This document shows positions 15,650-22,956 of a stretch of 22,956 bases of DNA, in pieces (position 1 is the stretch's first letter; each line of letters begins with the position of its first letter). Where the stretch lies: positions 1-22,956 of the forward strand of contig CAMIFA010000075.1 in the NCBI GenBank assembly GCA_946221495.1, given 5' to 3'. The notes under the pieces are model-generated. The model did not search any database and was not told the origin of the DNA. It saw nothing but the letters and a program-made list of their open reading frames with translations. This stretch comes from an uncultured cyanobacterium. Lineage in GTDB: Bacteria; Cyanobacteriota; Cyanobacteriia; Cyanobacteriales; Chroococcidiopsidaceae. The position numbers were made by a program, and so were the translations under genes.

Positions 15650-16012
15650 ATGTCAGATGCCAATAACGTACTTGGCGGTAAGTTAGAAGCTTGTTGTACC
15701 TCTCCAATGACTGGATTTTATCGCAACGGTAAATGTGAAACAGGAGCTAATGACATTGGTGTTCATGTTGTCTGCGCCCAAGTAACTGAAGATTTTTTAT
15801 CATTTACAAAGACTAGAGGAAACGATTTGAGTACACCATCGTCTAGCTTTCCTGGTCTTAAACCAGGTGATAAATGGTGTTTGTGCGCCTCACGGTGGCA
15901 GGAGGCGTTAGATGCTGGCGTTGCTCCACCAGTGGTTTTATCTGCGACTCATGCAGCTGCCCTTGAATATGTATCATTAGAAGACTTAAAAAAACATTTT
16001 TTAGATATTTAA
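15650..16012 (+). CDS. DUF2237 family protein
   Basis: This is a small soluble protein of 120 residues. It has the DUF2237 pattern: NVLGGKLEACCTSPMTGFYR at the start, ETGANDIGVHVVCAQVTEDF in the middle, then FPGLKPGDKWCLCASRWQEA and PVVLSATHAAALEYV. The conserved cysteines (15, 16, 29, 42, 77, 79) are all present and could coordinate a metal or be redox active, but no function is established for the family as far as I know. AGGAG lies seven bases before ATG 15650, a strong ribosome-binding site. Only 32 bases separate it from the DUF4336 gene on the same strand, so they are probably co-transcribed. Confidence 0.92.
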   Translation: MSDANNVLGGKLEACCTSPMTGFYRNGKCETGANDIGVHVVCAQVTEDFLSFTKTRGNDLSTPSSSFPGLKPGDKWCLCASRWQEALDAGVAPPVVLSATHAAALEYVSLEDLKKHFLDI

Positions 16013-16032
16013 TAGTTTGTATAAAATTGAAT

Positions 16033-16053
16033 GACAGAAGACAGAAGACAAAA
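16033..16053 (+). repeat. GACAGAA heptamer, three copies
   Basis: GACAGAA, GACAGAA and GACAAAA follow one another in the spacer after the DUF2237 gene. The rest of this roughly 250-bp spacer is AT-rich, with nothing recognised. Confidence 0.65.
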
Positions 16054-16261
16054 GGAAAACTCATTTGTGGTGTTAATTTAAGTTGAATATTGAGGTATTT
16101 TTAAAAGGAAATATATTGAGTTTATAACATTGACAATCTTAAACTTAATATTTGAATCGGCATTGATGCTGCTATGACTTATTAGCTTCTTCTAAAAAAA
16201 CTAATAGAAAATCATCAGCCCTTTAAATAGTTTCCTTTACTGAATAATTCTCGCGATCGCT

Positions 16262-17641
16262 TTAAGATTTCTTGACAAACAAATAAACTTGGTCGCGCTC
16301 GTAAATAAGTTGAAATAATTGGTTATTTTTGAGTTGATTTACTAAGCTAGCGGCATCCGATGTTCTAGCCACGCCTGGGTGACGGACATTAAGCAATACA
16401 TAATCAAATTGGGCTATGGCAGTTATTGGATTTTCGTCGATGAATTTGATCAAACGTCTGTGGGTTAAATGTGGCGCAATTCTATGTGTTGTTAAAACAC
16501 TGCCTTCTTGAACTTGCGCGATCGCTTGTCGCGTTGCCTGCCAATTATCCAAAGAGTCTAAATATCTTGACCAAAAATAGCCATACTTCGCTAGCGTTAA
16601 AAAAGCTAGTAACGACCACAAAATAATTGCGCGTCGAGAACGCAGCCACGATTTCCCAGCAGCCAAACTAGAAATTACAGCTAGTAACAAAAAAGGCAAC
16701 ACTGGCAAAGAATACTGATGAATTAAGTCGCGTTGGGCGTGTTTATCAGAAAGAATATTTAACACCAAAGTAGGAATAGCACTTACTAGGGGACTTAGGT
16801 GCTGCGGTGAAATTCCCCAGAGTACAGGTAAAATCAACAATCCCAGATACTCTAAGGTATCTAAAGAAAAGATCCTTTCTAATATCAACTCTGGCTTCAG
16901 TAGTAAATTGCTAGCAATTTCTAGAACTGAATTACCTAGATAGCTGTAACGTCCCACTGCTGCTACTTCACTACCACTGAAAGCCGGAATAATTACCAGG
17001 CTAGCAACAAGAAACCAAGTAGTTCCAGCTATTAGAGCGATCGCACCATACAGCCGCCGCTTCTCAAATATCAGTAGCCAGATACCCATTGCTGCTACTG
17101 TTAGTGATAAGACAGCCTTACACCCCAAAATGAAAATAATACTTAAACAAAACCACATCATTTGCCCCCAGCGCACCGCCAGAACTGCCCCTAAAAAGAC
17201 GGGGATGCTCATAACTTCCGGGTGGAATTCAAACAAATTGACATTAAATACTAGAGGGTAAAACAAGTACGCCACTACTATTGCCTCTGCTTGCCGGATC
17301 GTCACCCCCGCTTGACGCGCCAGATACCATGTAGGTAAAGCTCCTAAAGCCAAAGCAACAGCTTGTACACCTAGCAACCAGTGAACGTCTGGGTAAATTT
17401 TGTACAGTAAACCCAAAGGATAAACTGCCCAAGCTGCGTGGTTGCCTAGATGATGAAAGCCTAAGAAAGAGGAAATCGGCGGCTGTCCTTGGCTGATTAA
17501 ATAAACAACTTGGTCATAAATCCCTAGATCAAAGGCTCCTGATTGAAATAGCGCGTGTCGTAAACTGCTGCACAAAAATAAAACTAAAGTAATCGCACCG
17601 ATCAGCCAACTTAGATATGCCTTAGTCCAGTCTCTTTTCAT
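16262..17641 (-). CDS. DUF2079 multi-pass membrane protein
   Basis: From ATG 17641 the product is 459 residues with about ten hydrophobic helices. The DUF2079 signature is clear near the N-terminus: FQSGAFDLGIYDQVVYLISQ, then a GHHLGNH-like FLGFHHLGNHAAW, then NVNLFEFHPEVMSIPVFLGA in the middle. A non-membrane C-terminal stretch (from about residue 375) contains LTTHRIAPHLTHR and YVLLNVRHPG. The overall plan resembles GT-C type membrane glycosyltransferases and the family is often placed near them, but no sugar donor or acceptor can be read here. An in-frame TTG extends it 22 residues upstream (17707), but those residues are hydrophilic and precede the first helix, so the ATG is preferred. 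The neighbouring adhesin gene lies on the same strand upstream. Confidence 0.85.
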   Translation of the reverse strand: MKRDWTKAYLSWLIGAITLVLFLCSSLRHALFQSGAFDLGIYDQVVYLISQGQPPISSFLGFHHLGNHAAWAVYPLGLLYKIYPDVHWLLGVQAVALALGALPTWYLARQAGVTIRQAEAIVVAYLFYPLVFNVNLFEFHPEVMSIPVFLGAVLAVRWGQMMWFCLSIIFILGCKAVLSLTVAAMGIWLLIFEKRRLYGAIALIAGTTWFLVASLVIIPAFSGSEVAAVGRYSYLGNSVLEIASNLLLKPELILERIFSLDTLEYLGLLILPVLWGISPQHLSPLVSAIPTLVLNILSDKHAQRDLIHQYSLPVLPFLLLAVISSLAAGKSWLRSRRAIILWSLLAFLTLAKYGYFWSRYLDSLDNWQATRQAIAQVQEGSVLTTHRIAPHLTHRRLIKFIDENPITAIAQFDYVLLNVRHPGVARTSDAASLVNQLKNNQLFQLIYERDQVYLFVKKS

Positions 17642-17773
17642 CAAACTTCTGAGTATATAGATTTTTATGCTTGATGAATCTTCCCTTGCTGCTGGCGCTT
17701 GTTGCAACGATCGATTACTCCAATGTTGACTCTATACCCGCAGCTATTAAATAGCGAAGTTTAAATTATGCGT

Positions 17774-18952
17774 TTAAGGTGTATAACAATTAGTTGCACT
17801 TAGCCAAGAATTCTTAGATGTGACATTAGAAGATCCCGTAAGTACCACCTCACCATCATTGCCAATTAGCCAACCTTGAGCTTCCACAATTTGATTAACT
17901 GGTTGAGCGATCGCCTTCGGAACACTAGTAATAGCACGTTGGACAATCTGTGTACCTAAATCTACTAAAGGCTGTTCGCTTGCCAAAGCTTCTCTAGGAG
18001 TAGGCGGTAGTCCGCCGCGTCCAGTGATCATAAACTTATTAACTGCCACTGTTCCAGATCCACAACCAGTAGCAATTGATTGAGAGGCATCAACTATTTC
18101 TGCTGGCAAGCTTACCAATCCCTCACTAGGGTCAATATTCAGGCTATTGATTTCTACAGTGCCATTTACCCCAATTTCCGAACTAGCATTTATATCACTG
18201 GTTTGAGGAGTTATAGGATTTCGTTCTGCTAAACCAAAGATACCTTGAGTGATGATCTTAATTTCACCTCCCTGACCCTGATTAGCTTTAGCAATAATGT
18301 CATTATTTCCAGCCGGAGAAGCAACAATTAATGGAGCATTAGTTGGACTACCAATTCTGACATTACCACCATTACCAGTTCTTCTAGCTTCAGCAGATAT
18401 CAAGCTACCGCCACGCATCAAGATTAAATCCTGCACCTGTAAATCAATATTGCCGCCATTACCAGATGTAGTAATTAAAGCTGTTAACCTACCTGCGTCT
18501 AGGAAAAGTTTGCTAGCTACAATTTTTAGTTCGCCTGCATCGCCTAACCCTTGACTACTGATATTTCTAACATTTACTTCACCACCATTAGTTACAGACA
18601 GCAACCCAGCTTTAATATAGACTTGACCAGCATTACCCATAGCTCCAACTTCAGCGCTGCTAGAGACTCTGCTAGCAATTACTCTTTCATTTCTAATACC
18701 AGTACCATCAATAGAAACTGTATCGCCGGCATTTATTCTCACACTACCAGCATTCCCTTGTCCAAAGGTACTGGTATCTAATTCCGCCCCATTTCCTACA
18801 AAAAGTGAGCCAGTAGTGATTTCGATGTCACCACCATTTCCCACACCGCTAGGTCTTACTGCTCTGATTGAGGGAGCCGTAGTAACTGCTATAGAACTAG
18901 ATGCCCCACTCCTTTGCCCATCCTTGCTCTGTCCATCAAAAGAAATTGTATC
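17774..18952 (-). pseudogene. C-terminal part of the interrupted FHA-type exoprotein
   Basis: This stretch is in the same frame as the N-terminal ORF upstream and is cut off from it by one TAA at 18953-18955. It continues the same beta-helix repeats: DTISFDG, then VGNGGDIEITTGSLF, GNAGSVRINAGDTVSIDG, MGNAGQVYIKAG and GNGGNIDLQVQDLIL. It ends with the C-terminal block usual in cyanobacterial FHA proteins, including GRGGLPPTPREAL and QGWLIGNDGEVVLTG. A GTG at 18844 could restart translation of 356 residues, but that product would lack a signal peptide and secretion domain, so it should not be exported. No other lesion is seen in this part, which suggests that the stop is recent. Confidence 0.75.
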
Positions 18953-20434
18953 TTAGGCAACAAGCCTGATACTAGCGCCTTTTCCCCGTCCCGACATACT
19001 GCCAGCCAAGCGAGCGCCATGAGTTAAAAAAATTGATTTAGCCTCTATGTCAATTAGACCACCATTACCTACAGCTTGATCTTCAACTCTGCCAGCAACT
19101 CTACTTTCATCACCATCCAAGGAAACTAGATCACTAGCCCTAACTGTTACACTACCTCCGTTCCCCTGTCCTCCTGTGGTAGCGCTTACTTGAGCGCCAT
19201 TAGTTATCAAAAGCGCTCCAGTTCTAATATTGATGTTGCCGCCGTTACCCACAGCGCCATTTCCTATCCGACTAAATATGCCGCTACGACTAATGTTTCT
19301 AGTGCTGCTATTTACTCCATCTAAGGAAACTGTATCACGGGCATTTATAGTCACGTTGCCAGCATTTCCCTTTCCCGTAGGAAGCGTACTGCTAGTTACT
19401 TGTGCGCCATTTATCAGAGTGAGCGATCCAGTCGTAATATTGATGTTTCCACCATTACCTACAGCATTAGGTAGCACATTAGTAGTAATCATGCTGTTAT
19501 CGGCAATAATTGCCTCTGTAGCATTGAGCGTAATGTCTCTCTGAATAGCATCACTTGCCAATCCTGGCTTTATGTCTGCTAATAGCCTACTTCCTGTGAA
19601 AATATTTAAATTCCGAGCATTTATGACTATCTTGCCGCCAATAGTGCCGCTAACATTCAATTGCGCGCCATTAGTGAGGTTTACATCTGCTCGGCACACA
19701 CCAACAGGAAAATTTAAACTCAGATTGTTGCTGTCAACATTTAGTCCTACCGTTGCTGGTTCTGCTACGCCTCCTAACTGAATTCGACCATTTTCTGTGC
19801 TTAAACTGCCGCCATCCAAGTTCACATTACCCCCTACTAGGGCTAAAGTTTTACCTGGTAGCACTTGCAAACCAACGCTATCCCGAGATTGATTGAGGAT
19901 ATCACCCCTAATTTCTCCCAATTGCAAACCAAGAGGAACACTTACAGTTAGCAGTGAAGTTGTTTGAGGCGTAGCAGCACTAAACTGATTGCCATCAGCG
20001 AAGTTGATGCTACTCGCTGTACTTCCAACAAAGGAGCCGCCAATATTCAGCGAGGCATTTCGACTAAAAACAATGCCGTTGGGATTGAGGAGAAACAAAT
20101 TAGCTGCGCCATTGGCTTTAATTAAACCATCAATAGTAGAGATAGAAGAACCCGTGACGCGGCTGATGATATTTTGAATTTCTAAGTTGTTGTTGAAGAA
20201 AGCTGTGCGTCCACGCAGCACAGAGAATTGCTCAAAGCTGTGAAAAAGATTACTGCTTGCTGTAGTTCCACCATTGATAATACTGGTATTACCTTCAGTT
20301 ACAACTTGAGAATTATTAGGTAGAGTCGCATCGGGAGTAATTTGGGCAACAGCACTATCTCTAGTAGCGATCGCTTCACTAAATAAAAACGAGCTTGCTA
20401 GCACTAATTTCCAACATTTACTCGGTTCAGACAT
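18953..20434 (-). CDS. filamentous haemagglutinin-type (two-partner secretion) exoprotein, N-terminal part
   Basis: The 493-residue ORF starts with a signal-peptide-like sequence (KLVLASSFLFSEAIA) and AQITPDATLPNNSQV. The two-partner secretion domain follows, with SNLFHSFEQFSV, NIISRVTG and LFLLNPNGIVFSRNASL. After about residue 320 come beta-helix repeats of about 60-70 residues with VGNGGNINITTGSL, NGAQVT, GNAGNVTINARDTVSLDG patterns. The protein would be exported by Sec and passed through an outer-membrane FhaC/TpsB-type pore; no such partner gene is in the window. AAGGGGG lies about six bases before ATG 20434, a strong ribosome-binding site. Translation stops at TAA 18953-18955 inside the third repeat unit although the frame stays open to 17774. 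The complete ancestral protein would be about 886 residues. A shortened secreted product is conceivable. Confidence 0.85.
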   Translation of the reverse strand: MSEPSKCWKLVLASSFLFSEAIATRDSAVAQITPDATLPNNSQVVTEGNTSIINGGTTASSNLFHSFEQFSVLRGRTAFFNNNLEIQNIISRVTGSSISTIDGLIKANGAANLFLLNPNGIVFSRNASLNIGGSFVGSTASSINFADGNQFSAATPQTTSLLTVSVPLGLQLGEIRGDILNQSRDSVGLQVLPGKTLALVGGNVNLDGGSLSTENGRIQLGGVAEPATVGLNVDSNNLSLNFPVGVCRADVNLTNGAQLNVSGTIGGKIVINARNLNIFTGSRLLADIKPGLASDAIQRDITLNATEAIIADNSMITTNVLPNAVGNGGNINITTGSLTLINGAQVTSSTLPTGKGNAGNVTINARDTVSLDGVNSSTRNISRSGIFSRIGNGAVGNGGNINIRTGALLITNGAQVSATTGGQGNGGSVTVRASDLVSLDGDESRVAGRVEDQAVGNGGLIDIEAKSIFLTHGARLAGSMSGRGKGASIRLVA

Positions 20435-20949
20435 AGCACCCCCTTTACAGCAGTAAATGATTCAGTGATGCATCGGTTTCCGGCTTACGACTAATAGATA
20501 CACAGCAGTGCGTCGCATAACACTATTAGTTACTTATAGTTAGCTTCTACCTCTTAGCCGTCCGGAGTAAATACCTCGCTCATGTTACTTGAGTTTGTCA
20601 GGCTAGGAATACTTCTTTGTCGTTTAATCCGGTAAGCTTTCTTATTGCAACTGTTATAACCGCTCGTTTTAAAAATATTAATACTCACCTTTAAAAACTT
20701 TTACTAAATCTTTGCTTTTTGCAATATATTTTTAGATTTAATTAATTTATCAGAGCTTTTTATGGAAAACCAAAGAAAGACTTTGTAGTAAATTCAAGAA
20801 CCTCAAAATCTCGTTTTTATTAAGTTATGTCAGATATTTACTCTGCTAGTAATATCCTTATTTGAATTACACGACTTGCGTATTAGATAAATCTTTTATC
20901 GTTCAGTATCACTGTTTAAGTTTTTATTTTGAATTAGGAGCTTTAATTA
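20435..20949. other. AT-rich intergenic region upstream of the exoprotein
   Basis: This 515-bp gap must hold the exoprotein promoter (minus strand). A perfect inverted repeat ACTAATAG / CTATTAGT lies at 20490-20497 and 20523-20530, in the probable leader. I saw no gene here. Confidence 0.5.
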
Positions 20950-21345
20950 ATGTTTGGTATTCCTTGACATTAGTTGCCTGTTCCTCTTGGTTTTTTAGAA
21001 ATTGCCAAATTCGATGACAAGCTACGGCAAGAAAACTTGCATAACACCTTACAACTTCCTAATCAAGACAAGCTACCTAAACTTAATCCTTACCCTGATA
21101 ACCGTCATTTAGTCGCTCGGACTCCAGCTGGTAGCTACAAATGACCTAGAGCAGCCAGAAATGAGCATGGTTGGAACTCGCGTTGGGCGTGATGTCCCTT
21201 TAGAGGATGCTAAGTATGACGAGGCGAACTTACTGACTCCTAATCCGCGTTTAATAGCAACAAACTACTGGCGCGGACTGAATTTAAGCCTGCGAAAATC
21301 TTGAATTTGCTAGCTACTGCCTGGATGCAAGTAGAGTTTTTACTG
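20950..21345 (+). pseudogene. haem peroxidase (animal-type/PpoA-like) N-terminal fragment, frameshifted
   Basis: Three frames join into the N-terminal part of a cyanobacterial animal-type haem peroxidase. Frame one, from about 20974, reads LPVPLGFLEIAKFDDKLRQE and LVARTPAGSY. An extra A in the AAA at 21139-21141 then breaks the frame, and the next frame reads NDLEQPEMSMVGTRVGRDVP, then ANLLTPNPRLIATN. A missing base near 21265 breaks it again, and the third frame gives ARTEFKPAKILNLLATAWMQ. Homologues continue with a short His-Asp-Trp-Phe (HDWF) haem-side motif, which is absent here; recognisable sequence stops near 21335. I recognise the segment order from memory of this family (dioxygenase/linoleate diol synthase-like). 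No start is clear. It is a dead fragment. Confidence 0.72.
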
Positions 21346-21626
21346 TTATTCGCACTTATACCTGCTTGTTCAAGTAGAAATAGCCCCCTTGCGAGGGCTG
21401 ATAGTCTATGCACTTTGTATCATTTATTTAAAAGCATTAGATTCACATTCTTTTCACAAAATCTAAGCTTATCTTCATACTTTGTTTACCTTAAATATAA
21501 ATTTAATTAATAAAATATGTATATATACAGTCAATAACTATAACTAACCCACTTATAAATTAGTCCTGCTCTGCATCTCTAGAAATAACCCTATAAAGAT
21601 GTTAGAGCATAATTATTACATTTAAC
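21346..21626. other. AT-rich stretch, no gene seen
   Basis: This gap lies between the peroxidase fragment and a small ORF. It contains a short hairpin, AGCCC-8 nt-GGGCT, at 21382-21399 that is not followed by a T run. A TATAAAG at about 21592 and a CATAAT at about 21608 could serve as -10 elements for the small ORF. Nothing else was recognised. Confidence 0.4.
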
Positions 21627-21779
21627 ATGGAAAAAACTAACTATCAAAATATTTTTGCCAATTTTTTATTGCTTTGTAATTTAAGCTTATTATTTTTTAT
21701 ATCTTGGCAATTAACCCAACCTTTTGATTGCAATGTAAACGCCAAACCTTCAGCAGAAGGCTACGTTTTAATCAAATAA
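21627..21779 (+). CDS. possible 50-residue single-pass membrane peptide
   Basis: An ATG-to-TAA frame of 50 codons encodes a basic/polar start (MEKTNYQN), a hydrophobic stretch of about 20 residues (about 9-28, with FLLLCNLSLLFFISW), and a polar tail with one Cys. That is the layout of a small membrane peptide or an uncleaved signal sequence. No good Shine-Dalgarno precedes it. The surrounding DNA is AT-rich and full of gene remnants, and AT-rich DNA produces Phe/Leu-rich frames by chance, so this may not be a gene. I do not recognise a family. Confidence 0.35.
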   Translation: MEKTNYQNIFANFLLLCNLSLLFFISWQLTQPFDCNVNAKPSAEGYVLIK

Positions 21780-21806
21780 TTGCTTTACCAACCTTGGTAT
21801 ATAGCA

Positions 21807-21859
21807 ACTGGTAAACCTAGAGTCAATCATACAAAAGCAATAAATCTTGGTCTACCAGT
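21807..21859. other. inverted repeat between two convergent small ORFs
   Basis: ACTGGTA (21807-21813) pairs with TACCAGT (21853-21859), with further interrupted pairing inward (CC/GG and AG/CT). It lies between the stops of the two small ORFs, where a bidirectional terminator would sit, but no T run follows on either strand. Confidence 0.35.
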
Positions 21860-21874
21860 GTCACATAACTAAAG

Positions 21875-22033
21875 TTATTGAACTTTATTGTTCTTAAATA
21901 AAAACGCTTCTTGCTCATAGGGGTCGTCATCAACAATTTCCTTACGAATCCACTCTTGTACGTTGTGTTTAAGAGAACGCACTACGGCAGATTTGGCTAG
22001 AGAAAATTGAGTAAAGACTTGGGTGGAAATCAT
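21875..22033 (-). CDS. 52-residue protein resembling the CysC N-terminal extension
   Basis: This short ATG-to-TAA frame encodes 52 residues. It begins MISTQVFTQF and contains VQEWIRKEIVDDDP at 25-38. The N-terminal extension of CysC at 84-788 begins MISADS and contains VQDWLRSEVVDDAP at 26-39: nine of these fourteen positions are identical and the changes are mostly conservative (D/E, L/I, S/K, V/I, A/D). Both segments start at the same MIS and run into a Phe-containing end (AFLF here, RLF in CysC). No kinase domain follows; the frame ends after FKNNKVQ. It could be a free-standing version of the module or the surviving 5' end of a lost gene. I found no clear ribosome-binding site. Confidence 0.55.
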   Translation of the reverse strand: MISTQVFTQFSLAKSAVVRSLKHNVQEWIRKEIVDDDPYEQEAFLFKNNKVQ

Positions 22034-22208
22034 GAGAAGTACAAAAGACTAACTTAGGTATCTAAATTAAAAATAAGCCATATTCTCCAGTTTCTCGATC
22101 GGAGAAATTACTGAGATTAATGTAAAGTTTTGAAAAAGTAAAAATACTTAGCACTTCGTATCCCTCTTTTGTCAGTTTCCGAATTAAGCAACTAGTAAAT
22201 GAACAGTT

Positions 22209-22822
22209 TTATCCAGAAGCATAAAAGGGTTTAAATTGATTCATGGCACTAATTAGATGATTAAATCCCACCAATAAATGGGAATTAGGGAAAATATCTA
22301 GCCAGGGATAAATCAACCAGAATAGAAAGAGCGGCTAGATAATTAAGCGAAGATTATTAAGAGTATTTTTCCAGCCACTTTGATGATTCCATTGTTGATG
22401 ATTAGAAAAAACAACAGAACTATTTTCTTTGACCTCTGTTTCAATTGAATGAGATTGATTTAAAGATAAGAAAGCTTGAGAATTTAAACTAATCATTGTG
22501 TAAACACAAAAAATAATTTCCCACCACTTCTCAATATGCTGGAAATTAGTAAAACGATAATCTGTCCAACCTAATTCCTGTTTGCAAGAAGCGAAAACCA
22601 TATTCTACAAGGCTTGTTTCTGGACAGATGCTCTGTCCAGAAACAAGCCGCCCACGTCCTTAATCCATAGAGGTCGCCTAAATTTTTCTTCAGATTACCT
22701 TGAAGGTTCGTCATGACAAACGAAGTAGAATAATCCTGCATTGTTTCTGGGTCACTAGTTATTTCCCAGTAAGTTATTGCTCTTCTGCCCTTCCTACTGT
22801 AGATGATGCAAATAATAAGCAA
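22209..22822 (-). mobile_element. IS701/IS4-type transposase C-terminal remnant
   Basis: Read on the minus strand, this is the C-terminal third of a cyanobacterial IS701-type transposase of the IS4 superfamily. Landmarks in order are AITYWEITSDPETM, STSFVMTNLQGNLKKNLGDL, YGLRTW, then (in another frame) CKQELGWTDYRFTNFQHIEK, WWEIIFCVYTMISLNSQAF, NHQQWNHQSGWKNTLNNLRL, and after a TAG at 22335-22337, FWLIYPWLDIFPNSHLL and AMNQFKPFYASG to the stop at 22209. The conserved E in the YREK-like region falls in the WVEYGFR segment, which is broken here by a 43-base insertion and one further extra base. The N-terminal two-thirds and the other inverted repeat are missing or outside the window. The element cannot encode a working transposase. 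Confidence 0.82.
22611..22649. repeat. perfect 17-bp palindrome inside the transposase remnant
   Basis: GGCTTGTTTCTGGACAG (22611-22627) is followed by the loop ATGCT and the exact reverse complement CTGTCCAGAAACAAGCC (22633-22649). It lies within a 43-base insertion between the TGGG and TAGAATATGG parts of the WVEYG codons of the transposase. It looks like a small inserted palindromic element. Confidence 0.85.
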
Positions 22823-22956
22823 AAACTAATTATTAAAGACTTATATAAGTAAATTACGTCTCATATTTAGTACCTCTACTTTGGTTTTACAGTATGCAAA
22901 GTTTGTAATTTCAAAAATTAAATTACTTTTTCAGCATATAGTTAAATAACTAAACT

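Noticed and set aside
18297..18781. Plus-strand ORFs within the exoprotein
   Set aside because: They are antisense shadows of a repetitive Gly/Asn-rich gene, with low-complexity Pro/Leu/Ser products.
21301..21510. 69-codon plus-strand ORF
   Set aside because: Its first 12 or so residues (NLLATAWMQ) are the tail of the peroxidase fragment and the rest is AT-rich chance reading.
22335..22601. Independent 88-residue gene
   Set aside because: Its sequence is the C-terminal part of the transposase in a shifted frame.
22571..22822. Independent 83-residue gene
   Set aside because: It is the preceding part of the same transposase; its last residues come from reading through the inserted palindrome.
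1..22956. tRNA or rRNA genes
   Set aside because: No cloverleaf with a T-loop GGTTCGA-type sequence or rRNA-like stretch was noticed; a tRNAscan run would settle it.

Overview
The window is chromosomal DNA from a cyanobacterium. The clearest marker is psaC, the photosystem I iron-sulfur subunit. Supporting signs are many copies of the HIP1 octamer GCGATCGC (for example at 1372, 2055 and 4002), heptameric short tandem repeats between genes, and families found mostly in cyanobacteria (DUF6464, DUF4336, DUF2237, FHA/S-layer type secreted proteins). I cannot name the species; the heptamer repeats and large adhesin suggest a complex cyanobacterium rather than a small marine picocyanobacterium.

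Layout. 84-788 (-) is APS kinase CysC with an extra N-terminal peptide. 951-3910 (+) holds a CRP/FNR-type regulator, a YihY/BrkB membrane protein and an inward-rectifier K+ channel. 4021-5106 (-) is a PD-(D/E)xK (NucS/DUF91-like) nuclease gene broken by one in-frame TAA. 5190-6143 (+) is a PanE-like ketopantoate reductase. It converges on a membrane GTPase (6671-8200, -), and the gap between them carries three diverged ~173-bp tandem repeats. 8508-9032 (+) is a DUF937-like protein with a C-terminal EF-hand-like loop, followed by a frameshifted gene remnant and then fmt (9386-10378, +). DUF6464 and hsp20 follow on the minus strand, hsp20 with a good intrinsic terminator. psaC (11924-12172, +) has its own terminator. 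glmS, a DUF4336 protein and a DUF2237 protein are closely spaced on the plus strand and may be co-transcribed. A DUF2079 membrane protein and a large FHA-type exoprotein are on the minus strand; the exoprotein gene is also broken by a single in-frame TAA.

The right end (about 20.4-22.96 kb) is a decay zone. It holds a twice-frameshifted haem-peroxidase fragment, two very small ORFs, and a damaged IS701/IS4-type transposase fragment that contains a perfect 17-bp palindrome. One of the small ORFs (21875-22033, -) resembles the N-terminal extension of CysC at the other end of the window.

Most genes here are housekeeping and act independently: sulfur activation, initiator-tRNA formylation, amino-sugar synthesis, photosystem I and heat shock. 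The less ordinary signals are the CysC extension and its free-standing relative, the 173-bp repeats, an 82-residue PsaC variant, heptamer repeats in place of the glmS ribosome-binding site, and several genes caught in early decay. I found no CRISPR array, tRNA, rRNA or defence island.
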